DNA from: Cryobacterium sp.
GTDB lineage: Bacteria; Actinomycetota; Actinomycetes; Actinomycetales; Microbacteriaceae
Direction of reading: 5' to 3'
Length of the DNA stretch: 35,229 bases
NCBI RefSeq assembly: GCF_026786305.1
Contig: NZ_JAJAYI010000050.1
Span: 1 to 35,229 of the forward strand
A program made the position numbers and the translations under genes. A model generated the notes under the pieces. It did not search any database and was not told the origin of the DNA. It was given only the letters and a program-made list of their open reading frames with translations. Of this stretch, positions 7,550-16,364 are shown one piece after another; the stretch's first letter is position 1, and each line of letters opens with the position of its first letter.

Positions 7550-8890
7550 CTACTGGGTCAGAGTCGCATTGGCGGCATTCTGCGCGTCCCGCACACCATG
7601 ATCCACAACGGTGCGACCGAGGAAGACCTCGTCGAGAAGTGGCCGCATGGCGTTCTCGGCGGCCGGCCACCCGGCTCCCCGCGGCGCCGGAGCTGTTCCG
7701 GCGGCCAACACGTCGTAGAACGGGCTGATATCCACCGTCTTGGCGGCCCAGTACTGCGCGTAGGCGGGCTGCGCGGCCAGCACGGCCGGGGCTGCCGCAC
7801 CGGAGGCTCCGATGAACTCGGATCCGGCGGCGCTTCCCAACCAGTCCAGCACCCGCTGAGTCTGGGCCGGATGCTCCGACGCGGCATTGCCGGCGGCGGC
7901 GATGCCATCGACACCGCTGATCGCACCGGCGGGACCGCTGGGCAGTCGCACCACGCCCCAATCGAAGTTCGCTCCGGCGCTCACATTGACGAGGTTGTAC
8001 ACACCGCTCTGAAACAAAGCCATTTTGCCCTGCAGAAACTGCTCCCGGCTGAAGTCGCCATTGGTGTTCGTGTCGGCGGCCGACGGGGAGACGTGCCACT
8101 TGTTCATGAGGTCGACGAGATACTGGAAGGAGGCGACGCCCGCATCGGATGCGAAAGCGTACTGGTTGGACTCATCCTGAAACTGGGCACCGCCGGAGGC
8201 GAGATAATTCAGGACCATCGCTTGCAGGTCATAGCCAGCGTTGTAGCCGTATTGGCTCAGATTGGAACCGTCAAACTCGGCGCTGTCGGCCGTATTGCCG
8301 TTGTAATCCTTGGTCAGCTTCTGCAGCACCGCAATGAGGGTGTCATTCTCCCCGGTGGGATCCCAGGTGAGTGCAGACACGTCCTCGGGGGTCAGACCGG
8401 CGTCACGGAGCAGGTCGGCGTTGTAGTAGACCGCGATGCCGGGGTCGGCCAGCTGCGGCACGCCCCAGAGCGTGTCATCTCGGGTGTATTGCGCGACCAC
8501 GGCCGGATCCCAGCCAGCTTGGGCATCCGCTGAAGTGGCGGTTGTGATGTCGAGCAGCGCGCCCGCGTCGGCGTAAGCCGGGTAGCTGCCACCATCAACC
8601 CAAAAAACGTCAGGGGCGCCCTCACCGGCCACATCGGTGCGGAGCTTTTCGAAGTAGTCGCCCCACGGCACGATCTCAACGTCGACGTGAATGTCGGGGT
8701 TACCCTGTTCGAAGTCAGCAAAAGACTTCTCATAGGCGGCGGCAACCTGTTCATCCCAGAGCCGCACGGTCACGGTGGTGGCATCACGGGAGGATTCCGA
8801 TTCGGAAAAGTTCAGGGCGGCAACGGCCCCGGTGATAACGAGCAGTGCGGCGGCGGCGCCGGCGGCAATGATGGTGGAACGCTTGGCCAT
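7550..8890 (-). CDS. Family 1 extracellular sugar-binding protein, likely orphaned
   Basis: A 446-residue ABC-importer substrate-binding protein. The N-terminus is a hydrophobic signal sequence (MAKRSTIIAAGAAAALLVIT), then TVTVRLWDEQVAAAYEKSF and VDVEIVPWGDYFEKLRTDVA with PDVFWVDGG, the standard opening of carbohydrate-binding family 1; GKMALFQSGVYNLVNV is the second-lobe hinge segment. Unusually, no lipobox cysteine follows the signal (it reads GAVAALNFSESES) and the protein has no cysteine, so it is either secreted or membrane-anchored by an uncleaved helix. The ATG at 8888-8890 follows AAAGGA; an upstream start would add 36 residues belonging to the permease remnant. The partner permease beside it is broken and no ATPase is visible. 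The sugar is unknown. Confidence 0.85.
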   Translation of the reverse strand: MAKRSTIIAAGAAAALLVITGAVAALNFSESESSRDATTVTVRLWDEQVAAAYEKSFADFEQGNPDIHVDVEIVPWGDYFEKLRTDVAGEGAPDVFWVDGGSYPAYADAGALLDITTATSADAQAGWDPAVVAQYTRDDTLWGVPQLADPGIAVYYNADLLRDAGLTPEDVSALTWDPTGENDTLIAVLQKLTKDYNGNTADSAEFDGSNLSQYGYNAGYDLQAMVLNYLASGGAQFQDESNQYAFASDAGVASFQYLVDLMNKWHVSPSAADTNTNGDFSREQFLQGKMALFQSGVYNLVNVSAGANFDWGVVRLPSGPAGAISGVDGIAAAGNAASEHPAQTQRVLDWLGSAAGSEFIGASGAAAPAVLAAQPAYAQYWAAKTVDISPFYDVLAAGTAPAPRGAGWPAAENAMRPLLDEVFLGRTVVDHGVRDAQNAANATLTQ

Positions 8891-8933
8891 GATGTCCTTT
8901 ATTGACGGATCGAACCTTCCCCAGTGAACCAGC

Positions 8934-9250
8934 CTACGCAGATCCCGCGATGGTGATCCACCGCACGAAGCTGCGCTGGAAGATGAGAAACAACACAAGG
9001 AGCGGAACCAGGGCGAGCGTGGTGGCCGCCATCACGAGGGTTCAATTGCCGTTGAACTGGCTGTGCAGGCTCGCAATGGCCACGGTCACAACCCGCCATT
9101 CGGTGCCCGTCGTAACCACGAATGGCCACCTGACACTGTTCCAGTGACTCACGATCGTGATGAGGGTCAGGGTGACAATAATCGGCCGTGACAGCGGCAC
9201 AACACTTACGACCGGCGGAATCATCAGGGTCGAGAGATACCCCAAAACAG
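8934..9250 (-). pseudogene. Remnant of MalG-type sugar ABC permease with in-frame stop
   Basis: One minus-strand reading frame gives PLSRPIIVTLTLITIVSHWN, then WPFVVTTGTEWRVVTVAIAS and LHSQFNGN, the C-terminal half of a MalG-like carbohydrate permease. At 9042-9044 a TGA stands where the family normally has Trp (the usual pattern is NW.L.MA). The same frame continues beyond it as TLVMAATTLALVPLLVLFLI and FQRSFVRWITIAGSA to a proper TAG at 8934-8936. Before VPLSRP only a short LGYLSTLMIPP piece is seen, so the N-terminal helices and the EAA loop region are deleted. The gene ends 44 bases before the binding-protein start. Deletion plus nonsense mark it as a pseudogene. Confidence 0.8.
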
Positions 9251-9297
9251 CGCTCGAAGGCCGGGAAAATCTGTCCGGGCGAAGACGCCGGCCGACT

Positions 9298-10728
9298 CTA
9301 CTGAACTCGCTTCGCCCGCCACTCCACCAACCGGCGGGTGGCTTCTTCCTCGCCGAGCGGACCGTCATCGAGCCGCTGCTCAAGCAGATAACGGTAGGCC
9401 TCGCCAACCTCGCGCCCCGGTTTCATCCCGAGCACGGCCATGATCTGGTCACCGTCAAGGTCGGGGCGCACAGCGCCGAGCTCTTCCTGCTCAGCCAGGA
9501 TGGCAATGCGCTGTTCGAGGTCGTCGTATGCGAAACCAAGCCGGTCCGCCTTGCGCCGGTTGCGGGTCGTGACGTCGGCACGGGTCAGAATATGCAGCCG
9601 TTCCAGCTGTTCCCCGGCGTCGCGCACGTACCGGCGCACGGCGGAGTCGGTCCAGGCACCCTCGGTGTAGCCGAAGAATCGCAGGTGCAGCTCGATCAGG
9701 CGAGCAACGGCGTTGATGGTGTCATTGTCGAAACGCAGGGCGCGCAGTCGTTTCTTCGCCAGCTTCGCCCCGACCACGTCGTGGTGGTAGAAGCTCACGA
9801 TTCCGCCCGGTTCGAGTTTGCGGGTGGCCGGCTTGCCAATGTCGTGCAGCAGGGCCGCGAGGCGCACGATCAGGTCGGGAGCCTGAAGGTTGCCGCGTGA
9901 TGTCTCGTAGCCCATGGCCTGCTCGAGCACCGTGAGGGTGTGCTGGTAGACGTCCTTGTGGTGGTGATGTTCGTCGATCTCCAGCCGTAGGCCGGGAATC
10001 TCGGGCAGCACGATCTCGGCCAGACCCGATTCCATCAGCACCTCGATGCCGGCGCGCGGGTCCATCGAGACCAACAGTTTCGACAGTTCGTCACCGATGC
10101 GTTCGGCCGACACGATACGGATGCTCTCCCGCATCTTTTCCATGGCCAGTGCGGTGTCCAGATCCAGGGTGAAACCGAGCTGGCCGGTAAACCGGGCCGC
10201 GCGCAGCATCCGCAGCGGGTCGTCTCCGAAAGAAACCTCCGGAGTGCTCGGCGTGCGCAGGCGCTGCGCCAGCAGGTCATCAATACCGCCGGCCGGATCG
10301 ACCAACGTCAGCTGGGGCAGTCGCAGGGCCATTGCGTTGACGGTGAAGTCCCGGCGCAGCAGATCCGGTTCCAGGCTGGTGCCGAACACCACATCGGGCT
10401 TGCGGGTGGTGCCGTCGTAGCTGTCGGCGCGATAGGTGGTGATCTCCACGGTCTCGCCGGCAAGGCTGGCGCCGATCGTGCCGTAGGCCCGGCCGATATC
10501 CCACTGCGCTTTTGAAAGTGGCTTGACGAGCGCGAGAATCTGATCCGGTGTCGCATCCGTGGTGAAATCCAGGTCGTGCAGCGGCCGGTCCAGGAACGCA
10601 TCGCGCACCGGACCACCGACCAGGGCCAGCTCGTGGCCGGCCGCCGCAAATGCGTTCGCCAGATGGGACACCGTGGGAGTGGCAGCCAGGTCGCCCAGTC
10701 GTGCGAGGGCTGCCGCGACGCTCTGCAT
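9298..10728 (-). CDS. cca: CCA-adding tRNA nucleotidyltransferase
   Basis: A class II nucleotidyltransferase of about 476 residues that adds or repairs the 3' CCA of tRNAs. Near the N-terminus is LVGGPVRDAFLDRPLHDLDF, the GG plus DxD metal-binding active site. DPLRMLRAARFTGQLGF is the nucleotide-selecting region. An HD domain follows (LAALLHDIGKPATRKL), as in actinobacterial PcnA-type enzymes. I chose the ATG at 10726-10728 (MQSVAAALARL), the usual actinobacterial start; an ATG three codons and a TTG seven codons earlier are possible. Neither tRNA gene in this window encodes its CCA, so this enzyme is needed. Divergent from the DUF6049 gene with 80 bp between them. Confidence 0.93.
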   Translation of the reverse strand: MQSVAAALARLGDLAATPTVSHLANAFAAAGHELALVGGPVRDAFLDRPLHDLDFTTDATPDQILALVKPLSKAQWDIGRAYGTIGASLAGETVEITTYRADSYDGTTRKPDVVFGTSLEPDLLRRDFTVNAMALRLPQLTLVDPAGGIDDLLAQRLRTPSTPEVSFGDDPLRMLRAARFTGQLGFTLDLDTALAMEKMRESIRIVSAERIGDELSKLLVSMDPRAGIEVLMESGLAEIVLPEIPGLRLEIDEHHHHKDVYQHTLTVLEQAMGYETSRGNLQAPDLIVRLAALLHDIGKPATRKLEPGGIVSFYHHDVVGAKLAKKRLRALRFDNDTINAVARLIELHLRFFGYTEGAWTDSAVRRYVRDAGEQLERLHILTRADVTTRNRRKADRLGFAYDDLEQRIAILAEQEELGAVRPDLDGDQIMAVLGMKPGREVGEAYRYLLEQRLDDGPLGEEEATRRLVEWRAKRVQ

Positions 10729-10808
10729 ATGCCCCATATTAGTTGCCAATGCGGGGCGCGCAGTCCCGGTGCAGGCGGCTCTGGGCTGGCACGCCGTAGA
10801 ATCCCCCT

Positions 10809-13157
10809 ATGGTGGCCGAGTCAGATTCCGCGCATCGGCCCGCGCTCACGGCCGCCGCGTGCACTGCCGTGCCCCCAACCCTGCGCACGCAGAGCCGTCG
10901 ACGGTTGCGGCCGATCACGGCGTTTCTGGTCGGATTCCTGACCCTGGCGTCGCTGGTTTTCGCGCCAACACTCGCCCTCACCTCGGCCCAGGCTGACACC
11001 AAGAACAGCACCGTTGACGGTGTCGCCACCGCTACTGACGCCGTCGAGGTCACCGTTTCACCGACCAATGCGCCGGAGCTGTCCCCCGGTCAGGACCTTC
11101 TCCTGACGGTGACCGTTCACAACAACACCGACGCGGCCATTCCGCTCGGTCGAGTCGATGTGTACCTCGCGGATCTCGCGCTCACCACCCGAGCGGCGCT
11201 CGATTCCTGGCTCCGGCCCGATGAGGACGCAAATTCCGGCGAGCAGCTGGTCAGCGTGCGGACGGCAGGAATCATTCCGACCGGTACCAGCACGAGCCTC
11301 TCCATCACGGTTCCGGCTGATTCCGTCGGATTGACCGACCAGAACGCATGGGGAGCGCGTGGAATCGCCGCGATTCTCATCGCGGATGACGTGGTTCACG
11401 CCGAGGGCCGGGGCACGTTCGTCTGGTCGCAGAGCAGCGCGATCACCCCGGTCGGGCTCGCGTCCATCCTGCCGATCACGACCCCGGAAAGCACGACCGG
11501 CCTGATCACATCCAAGGCACTCGAGTCGTACACGAGCTCGGTTGGCCTGCTCTCCCGCCAACTGGATGCCGCAATCGATGCGCCGACGACAACGATCGCG
11601 ATCGATCCGCAGATCATCGCCTCCATTCGCGTGCTCGGCACCGCCGCTCCCGCGTCGGCCGTGGCCTGGCTCGACCGCCTGGCCGGTGCGAGCAATGATA
11701 TTTTCCCGCTCAGCTACGCGGATGCCGACATCGCGCTGCAAGCTCAGGCCGGTGCAGCGACGCTACTCGCGCCCACCTCATTCGACCCGGCGATCGATCC
11801 GAGCCGGTTCGTGATACCCACCGCCACGCCGAGCCCTGAAGTTACCACCGAGCCAACCGATGTGCCCACAGTCAGCTCGCGCACCCAGACTGAAACCACA
11901 CCGTCGCCGTCGCCGTCGCCAACACCGACACCGACACCGACACCGACACCATCGCCCACGGTGGAGCCGGGCGCAACGGTCATTCCCACGACCAGTGACC
12001 TCTTGGCCTGGAACTATACGAGCACCGCGATCGGCTGGCCGGCCGCCGGGCAGGTCGCCCGCACCGATCTCAACGTCTTTGCCGCGAGCGGCCTGACCAC
12101 CACCATCCTCTCCAGCGGCAATGTGGAGCAGTCCGACTTCTTCACCCCGAACACCGCCGTCACCCTCCCGACCGGACTGGGCCTGGTGAGCGACACCGTG
12201 CTCTCGGCGGCGATCCGGGCCGCCGCCGAAGCCACGACCGAGGACGACTGGCGGGTGAACGTCTCCGAGGCGGCCGCGCTGCTGGCCATCGTGTCCGCGG
12301 AGAACCCCAATTCGGTGCGCACGCTGCTGGTCACGTTCGACCGCAGCAGTGCGACGAGCGCGACCCGGGTCGGTCAAACGCTCGCGGCCCTCGACACGAC
12401 CGCGTGGTCGAACGCGGCCCCGCTGCAGTCGGCTCTGGATTCCACACCGGCAACCACGGTGAGCTTTCAGGACGAAGCGATCGATAGCAAGCGGGTCACG
12501 CTCGCACGTTCAGTGTTGGACCGCGAGGGTGCGATCGCCGAATTTTCCACCATCCTGGCCGACCCCGTGGTGGTCACCGCTCCGGCGCGACTCGACCTAC
12601 TGGCCCTTCTGGACACCTCCTGGACCTCACCGGAGTCAGGCTGGGAAGACCAGGTCCGGGCGAGCCTCGCCGCCTCCTTCGACCTCATGCACGCCGTAAC
12701 CGTGACCACTCGTGGGCCGATCATCGTCGTGGGCAGCAAGGTCGACCTGCGCATCACGCTCAACAACGCTCTGGACCAAGCCGTCACCGTGCGCGCCGAG
12801 ATCGTGCCGTCCAACGGACGACTCGTTGTCGGTGAGACCCTGGAGACCACCATTCAGCCCAACTCCGCGCAGGCGGTCTCGGTGCCGCTCAGCGCGGCCG
12901 TCGGTAACGGCGACGTCGTCTTGCGGGTCACCCTGTTCACCCTGAACGGCACCCCGCTCGGCCAACCAGCGCCCATTGACGTCAGCGTGCGCGCCGACTG
13001 GGAAGGAGTGGGCGCAAGTATCTTTGCGATCCTCGTGGTCGGCTTCTTCGGTTTCGGCATCTGGCGCAATATCGCGCGCCGGCGCCGGGAACGCGCCAGT
13101 GAGGCATCCGCTTCTGCCGCACAACAGAAGCTGGCCGCGGTGGAACCCGATGTCTGA
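10809..13157 (+). CDS. DUF6049-family envelope protein, single C-terminal anchor
   Basis: The 782-residue product has a basic N-terminus with a signal/anchor helix at about 37-58 (RPITAFLVGFLTLASLVFAP), a very long extracytoplasmic region rich in Ser, Thr, Ala and Asp, and a C-terminal helix (VGASIFAILVVGFFGFGIW) ending in a strongly basic cytoplasmic tail (RRRRERASE). A Thr/Pro/Ser linker near residues 365-390 divides the ectodomain. Position between cca and murJ is that of mycobacterial Rv3909, so I assign DUF6049 by architecture and synteny. Function is unknown; permanent linkage to the lipid II flippase suggests cell-wall assembly. The stop overlaps the murJ start by eight bases. Confidence 0.8.
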   Translation: MVAESDSAHRPALTAAACTAVPPTLRTQSRRRLRPITAFLVGFLTLASLVFAPTLALTSAQADTKNSTVDGVATATDAVEVTVSPTNAPELSPGQDLLLTVTVHNNTDAAIPLGRVDVYLADLALTTRAALDSWLRPDEDANSGEQLVSVRTAGIIPTGTSTSLSITVPADSVGLTDQNAWGARGIAAILIADDVVHAEGRGTFVWSQSSAITPVGLASILPITTPESTTGLITSKALESYTSSVGLLSRQLDAAIDAPTTTIAIDPQIIASIRVLGTAAPASAVAWLDRLAGASNDIFPLSYADADIALQAQAGAATLLAPTSFDPAIDPSRFVIPTATPSPEVTTEPTDVPTVSSRTQTETTPSPSPSPTPTPTPTPTPSPTVEPGATVIPTTSDLLAWNYTSTAIGWPAAGQVARTDLNVFAASGLTTTILSSGNVEQSDFFTPNTAVTLPTGLGLVSDTVLSAAIRAAAEATTEDDWRVNVSEAAALLAIVSAENPNSVRTLLVTFDRSSATSATRVGQTLAALDTTAWSNAAPLQSALDSTPATTVSFQDEAIDSKRVTLARSVLDREGAIAEFSTILADPVVVTAPARLDLLALLDTSWTSPESGWEDQVRASLAASFDLMHAVTVTTRGPIIVVGSKVDLRITLNNALDQAVTVRAEIVPSNGRLVVGETLETTIQPNSAQAVSVPLSAAVGNGDVVLRVTLFTLNGTPLGQPAPIDVSVRADWEGVGASIFAILVVGFFGFGIWRNIARRRRERASEASASAAQQKLAAVEPDV
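11901..11952 (+). repeat. Thr-Pro/Ser-Pro microsatellite inside the DUF6049 gene
   Basis: Six-base units (CCGTCG, then ACACCG repeated about five times) encode a run of Ser-Pro and Thr-Pro pairs. It is an in-frame, slippage-prone tract that would make a stiff extended linker outside the membrane. Repeat number may vary between strains. Confidence 0.8.
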
Positions 13158-14775
13158 TACCAGCACCACTAACGGCGGTATCGGGCGGGCCAGCGCTTTT
13201 CTGGCTTCCGGCACGATTGTGTCGCGCATTCTCGGCTTCATAAAGCTCATCGTGCTGGCCGGCATGATCGGCCAGCTCGGCGACAGTGCCGACGCGTTCG
13301 CTCTGGCAAACCAGCTGCCGAACACCGTCTACGTCATTGTCGCCGGTGGCATTCTCACGGCCGTGCTGGTGCCGCAGATCGTGCGGGCCAGTGCGCACCT
13401 CGACGGCGGCACCGCCTATATCAACAAGCTACTGACCCTGGCGCTGTCGATTCTCGCCGTGACAACGGTTGTCGGCACCCTGCTCGCGCCGGCCATCACT
13501 GGGTTTATCGGCATCAACCTGCCAGCCGACCAGAAGAGTCTCGCGGTCGCGTTGGCCTACTGGTGCCTGCCACAGATGTTCTTCTACGGGCTGTACACGC
13601 TGCTCGGTGAGGTGCTCAATGCCCGCCGCATGTTCGGCCCATTCACCTGGGTACCGGTGCTCAACAACGTCGTGGCCATCGTTGGCCTGCTCATTTTCGG
13701 CGCACTGTTTGGGGCCGATGCCACCGGCGAGCGGGCGGCTGGCGAATTCACCCCGGCCATGATCGCGCTGCTGGCTGGCAGCGCCAGCCTCGGTGTGATC
13801 GTGCAGGCCGTGGTGTTGTTCTACTTCTGGAAGCGCATCGGCCTGCGCTTTCGTCCCGACTTTCACTTTCGTGGTGTAGGCCTCGGCGCCGCCGGCAAGA
13901 TGGCCACCTGGACCTTCGGCATGCTGATTCTGACCACCATTGCCGGGGTCGTCGAGACGCAGGTCGTATCGCTCGCGACCGGTGAGGCGTCCATTGCGGT
14001 GCTCGCCACCGCCTGGCTGATCTTCATGCTGCCGCACTCGGTCATCACCGTCTCGGTGGCTACCGCCTACTTCACTCGCATGAGTGAGCATGCGGCACTC
14101 GCGAAGTTCGATTTGGTGCGATCGGATGCCTCCTCCGCGATACGAGGCACCACGCTCATCATCGTGATCGCCACCGCCGTGATCGCCGTCTGCGCGTATC
14201 CGTTCGCCGCCGTGTTCGTGGCGCCGTTCGATCAGATCCAGGGCATCGGCAACGTGATAATCGCCTTCATGCTCGGACTTGTCGCATTCTGTATCCTGTT
14301 TGTGCTGCAACGCACCTTCTACGCCCTCGGGGACACCCGAACACCATTTTTCTTCACCCTGTTCCAGGTCGTGCTCATCGTGCTCGGGGTGCTCGGCTGC
14401 GCCCTACTGCCGGTGCAGTGGATTGCCGTCGGTATCGCTCTGGTCATCACTGTCTCCGGCGTGCTGCAGTGCGTGCTGGCGGCGCTGCTGCTGCGCCGCC
14501 GACTCGGTGGCATCGACGGCCGCCGCATCGTGCGCAGCCTCGTGAAATACCTCGCCGCAGCGATCATTCCGATCGGCTTGGGCGTGACCCTGCTGTTGAT
14601 TCTGGGGGGAACCGTTGAGGGCGGTTTTGCCGTCGACTCGCGCCTGACCGCCATCGCCTCGATGCTCATGATCGGTCTCGTGATGTCTGCGGCCTACTTC
14701 GGACTACTCCTGGTCCTGCGCAGCGCCGAGCTCACGGCCTTTTTGGCGCCTCTGCACCGACGCTTCGGCCGGTAA
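13150..14775 (+). CDS. murJ: Lipid II flippase MurJ
   Basis: 541 residues with about 14 hydrophobic segments and the MviN/MurJ opening IGRASAFLASGTIVSRILGF, followed by ADAFALANQLPNTVYVIVAG and GEVLNARRMFGPFTWVPVLN. MurJ moves lipid-linked peptidoglycan precursors to the outer face of the membrane. The ATG at 13150-13152 (MSDTSTTNGG) lies inside the end of the DUF6049 gene; an earlier in-frame start would overlap that gene far more and add non-family residues. The protein ends soon after the last helix (LHRRFGR), so it lacks the cytoplasmic pseudokinase and extracellular domains of mycobacterial MviN. Confidence 0.93.
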   Translation: MSDTSTTNGGIGRASAFLASGTIVSRILGFIKLIVLAGMIGQLGDSADAFALANQLPNTVYVIVAGGILTAVLVPQIVRASAHLDGGTAYINKLLTLALSILAVTTVVGTLLAPAITGFIGINLPADQKSLAVALAYWCLPQMFFYGLYTLLGEVLNARRMFGPFTWVPVLNNVVAIVGLLIFGALFGADATGERAAGEFTPAMIALLAGSASLGVIVQAVVLFYFWKRIGLRFRPDFHFRGVGLGAAGKMATWTFGMLILTTIAGVVETQVVSLATGEASIAVLATAWLIFMLPHSVITVSVATAYFTRMSEHAALAKFDLVRSDASSAIRGTTLIIVIATAVIAVCAYPFAAVFVAPFDQIQGIGNVIIAFMLGLVAFCILFVLQRTFYALGDTRTPFFFTLFQVVLIVLGVLGCALLPVQWIAVGIALVITVSGVLQCVLAALLLRRRLGGIDGRRIVRSLVKYLAAAIIPIGLGVTLLLILGGTVEGGFAVDSRLTAIASMLMIGLVMSAAYFGLLLVLRSAELTAFLAPLHRRFGR

Positions 14776-14870
14776 GGTGCCCCCGGCCTGCCGCGCGGCT
14801 GCAGGAACCCGTGAGCGCCGCAGGTTGGTTCTGCCTAGCTGGGTGCGGGCTGCGTAAGCTGGGAGGGACC

Positions 14871-14896
14871 GGAATAGCATCCGATTAGGATGTGTT
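14871..14896 (+). promoter_or_regulatory. SigR/SigH-type promoter upstream of trxBA
   Basis: GGAAT at 14871-14875, an 18-base spacer and GTT at 14894-14896 match exactly the GGAAT-N18-GTT consensus of thiol-oxidative-stress sigma factors (SigR in Streptomyces, SigH in mycobacteria). It lies 60 bases before the trxB start, in the correct orientation. Thioredoxin genes are classic members of that regulon. No sigma-factor gene is visible in this window. Confidence 0.7.
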
Positions 14897-14955
14897 GTAT
14901 CGAAAAGTGAGTCGGGATTCTGCCCGTCTTGCCCACCACTGCAAGGAGTGTGCGC

Positions 14956-15927
14956 GTGCGTCAGATCATCATCATCGGTTCCGGACCGGCTGGCTACACC
15001 GCGGCGATCTATGCCGCCCGAGCCAACCTCAAGCCGTTGGTTATCGCCAGTTCGGTAGAGGCCGGCGGTGAATTGATGAATACGACCGACGTCGAAAACT
15101 TTCCCGGTTTTCCGGAGGGCGTTCAGGGACCCGATTTGATGACCAAGATGCAGGAGCAGGCCGAGCGCTTCGGCACCGAGGTGGTCTACGACGATGTCGA
15201 GTCGGTGGACCTGTCGGGCCCCATCAAGACGGTGACCCTCGGCAACGGTGACGTGGAGCAGGCCCTCACTGTGATCTTCGCTGCCGGTTCGGCGTACCGC
15301 AAACTCGGTCTCAGCGACGAAGAACGCTTGTCCGGTCGTGGTGTCTCCTGGTGTGCCACCTGCGACGGTTTCTTCTTCAAGGGCAAGGAAATCGCCGTCA
15401 TCGGCGGCGGCGACTCCGCGATGGAAGAAGCCACGTTCCTTACCCGGTTTGCGTCCAAGGTGCACGTCATCCACCGCAAGGGCGAGCTGCGCGCCTCCAA
15501 GATCATGCAGGAACGTGCCTTCGCGAACGACAAGATCGACTTCATCTGGAACTCCGAGGTCGTCGGCATTACCGGCGCCGACGCTGTCGATGGTCTCACC
15601 CTGCGCGACACCGTCTCGGGTACCGAGAGCAGCCTTGCTGTCGGCGGCGTGTTTGTGGCGATCGGCAACGACCCGCGCACCCACCTCGTGCACCACCAGC
15701 TCGACCTCACCCCCGAGGGCACAATCGCCGTGGCGGGAAGGTCAAGCCTCACCAGCCAGGCGGGTGTCTTCGCCGCCGGCGACGTGATCGACTCGAGCTA
15801 CCGTCAGGCCATCACCGCGGCCGGCTCCGGCTGCGCGGCCGCACTCGACGCCGAGCATTTCCTCAGTATCCTTCCCTCCGCCTTGCTGGCCCAGGCCGGC
15901 GACACCGAACTCGTACCAGTCAACTAA
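14956..15927 (+). CDS. trxB: Thioredoxin reductase
   Basis: 323 residues; reduces thioredoxin with NADPH through FAD. The FAD site is IIIIGSGPAGYTAAIYAARA, the redox-active disulfide is WCATCDGFF (Cys133 and Cys136), the NADPH site is IAVIGGGDSAMEEATFL and the C-terminal FAD motif is GVFAAGDVIDS. I chose the GTG at 14956-14958 (MRQIIIIG) because AAGGAG lies seven bases upstream; the ATG at 14929 would place that ribosome binding site within the gene. The leader carries a thiol-stress-type promoter. trxA follows after ten bases, so the two form an operon. Confidence 0.95.
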   Translation: MRQIIIIGSGPAGYTAAIYAARANLKPLVIASSVEAGGELMNTTDVENFPGFPEGVQGPDLMTKMQEQAERFGTEVVYDDVESVDLSGPIKTVTLGNGDVEQALTVIFAAGSAYRKLGLSDEERLSGRGVSWCATCDGFFFKGKEIAVIGGGDSAMEEATFLTRFASKVHVIHRKGELRASKIMQERAFANDKIDFIWNSEVVGITGADAVDGLTLRDTVSGTESSLAVGGVFVAIGNDPRTHLVHHQLDLTPEGTIAVAGRSSLTSQAGVFAAGDVIDSSYRQAITAAGSGCAAALDAEHFLSILPSALLAQAGDTELVPVN

Positions 15928-15937
15928 GGAGCACCAC

Positions 15938-16261
15938 ATGACCGCACGATCCGTCACGGAAGCCAACTTCGATCAGGAAGTCATCAACAACGAGAAGACC
16001 GTACTGGTGGACTTCTGGGCCGAGTGGTGCGGCCCCTGCCGCGCCGTCAGCCCGATTCTCGACCAGATCGCGGCCGAGAACGCCGACAAGCTCGACATCG
16101 TCAAGCTCAACGTCGATGAGCACCCCGCTCTGGCCGCCAAGTACCAGATCACCTCCATCCCCGCGATGAAGGTCTTCCAGAAGGGCGAGGTCGTCAAGAC
16201 CGTCATCGGCGCCAAGCCAAAGCCGCAGCTCGAAAAAGACCTGGCCGACTACCTGGTCTGA
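15938..16261 (+). CDS. trxA: Thioredoxin
   Basis: 107 residues with the complete thioredoxin fold: VLVDFWAEWCGPCRAVSPIL carries the redox pair Cys31-Cys34 in the WCGPC motif, then LNVDEHPALAAKYQITSIPA with the cis-proline, and a C-terminal helix. It is the cytosolic disulfide reductant recycled by the preceding trxB. AAGGAG lies upstream of the ATG. A symmetric hairpin terminator follows 13 bases after the stop. Confidence 0.95.
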   Translation: MTARSVTEANFDQEVINNEKTVLVDFWAEWCGPCRAVSPILDQIAAENADKLDIVKLNVDEHPALAAKYQITSIPAMKVFQKGEVVKTVIGAKPKPQLEKDLADYLV

Positions 16262-16274
16262 CCAGCTCTCACCC

Positions 16275-16312
16275 GAGAAAACCCGCCCGTCACCGACCGC
16301 GCGGGTTTTCTC
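16275..16312 (+). terminator. Hairpin terminator after trxA
   Basis: GAGAAAACCCGC (16275-16286) pairs perfectly over 12 bp with GCGGGTTTTCTC (16301-16312), with a 14-base loop. The right arm carries the TTTT run, typical of an intrinsic terminator; the A run in the left arm would also serve minus-strand transcripts. It closes the trxBA transcript. Confidence 0.85.
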
Positions 16313-16364
16313 GTACCCGGTTCCACACCCCATACGATGAAGACGACAGTAGAACGGACGCGAC

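Noticed and set aside
7287..8099. Long open minus-strand frame across the binding-protein gene and rpsF leader
   Set aside because: Most of it is an Arg/Gly-rich shadow of the binding protein in another frame. Its last 80 residues look somewhat coding-like but match no family I recognise and have no start of their own.
9042..9044. TGA read as tryptophan or selenocysteine in the permease
   Set aside because: TGA is used as an ordinary stop in many genes here (for example trxA, recF and gyrB), no insertion element is evident, and the gene also lacks its N-terminal half.
11901..11952. CRISPR-like repeat
   Set aside because: The units are six bases with no spacers and lie in a coding frame.
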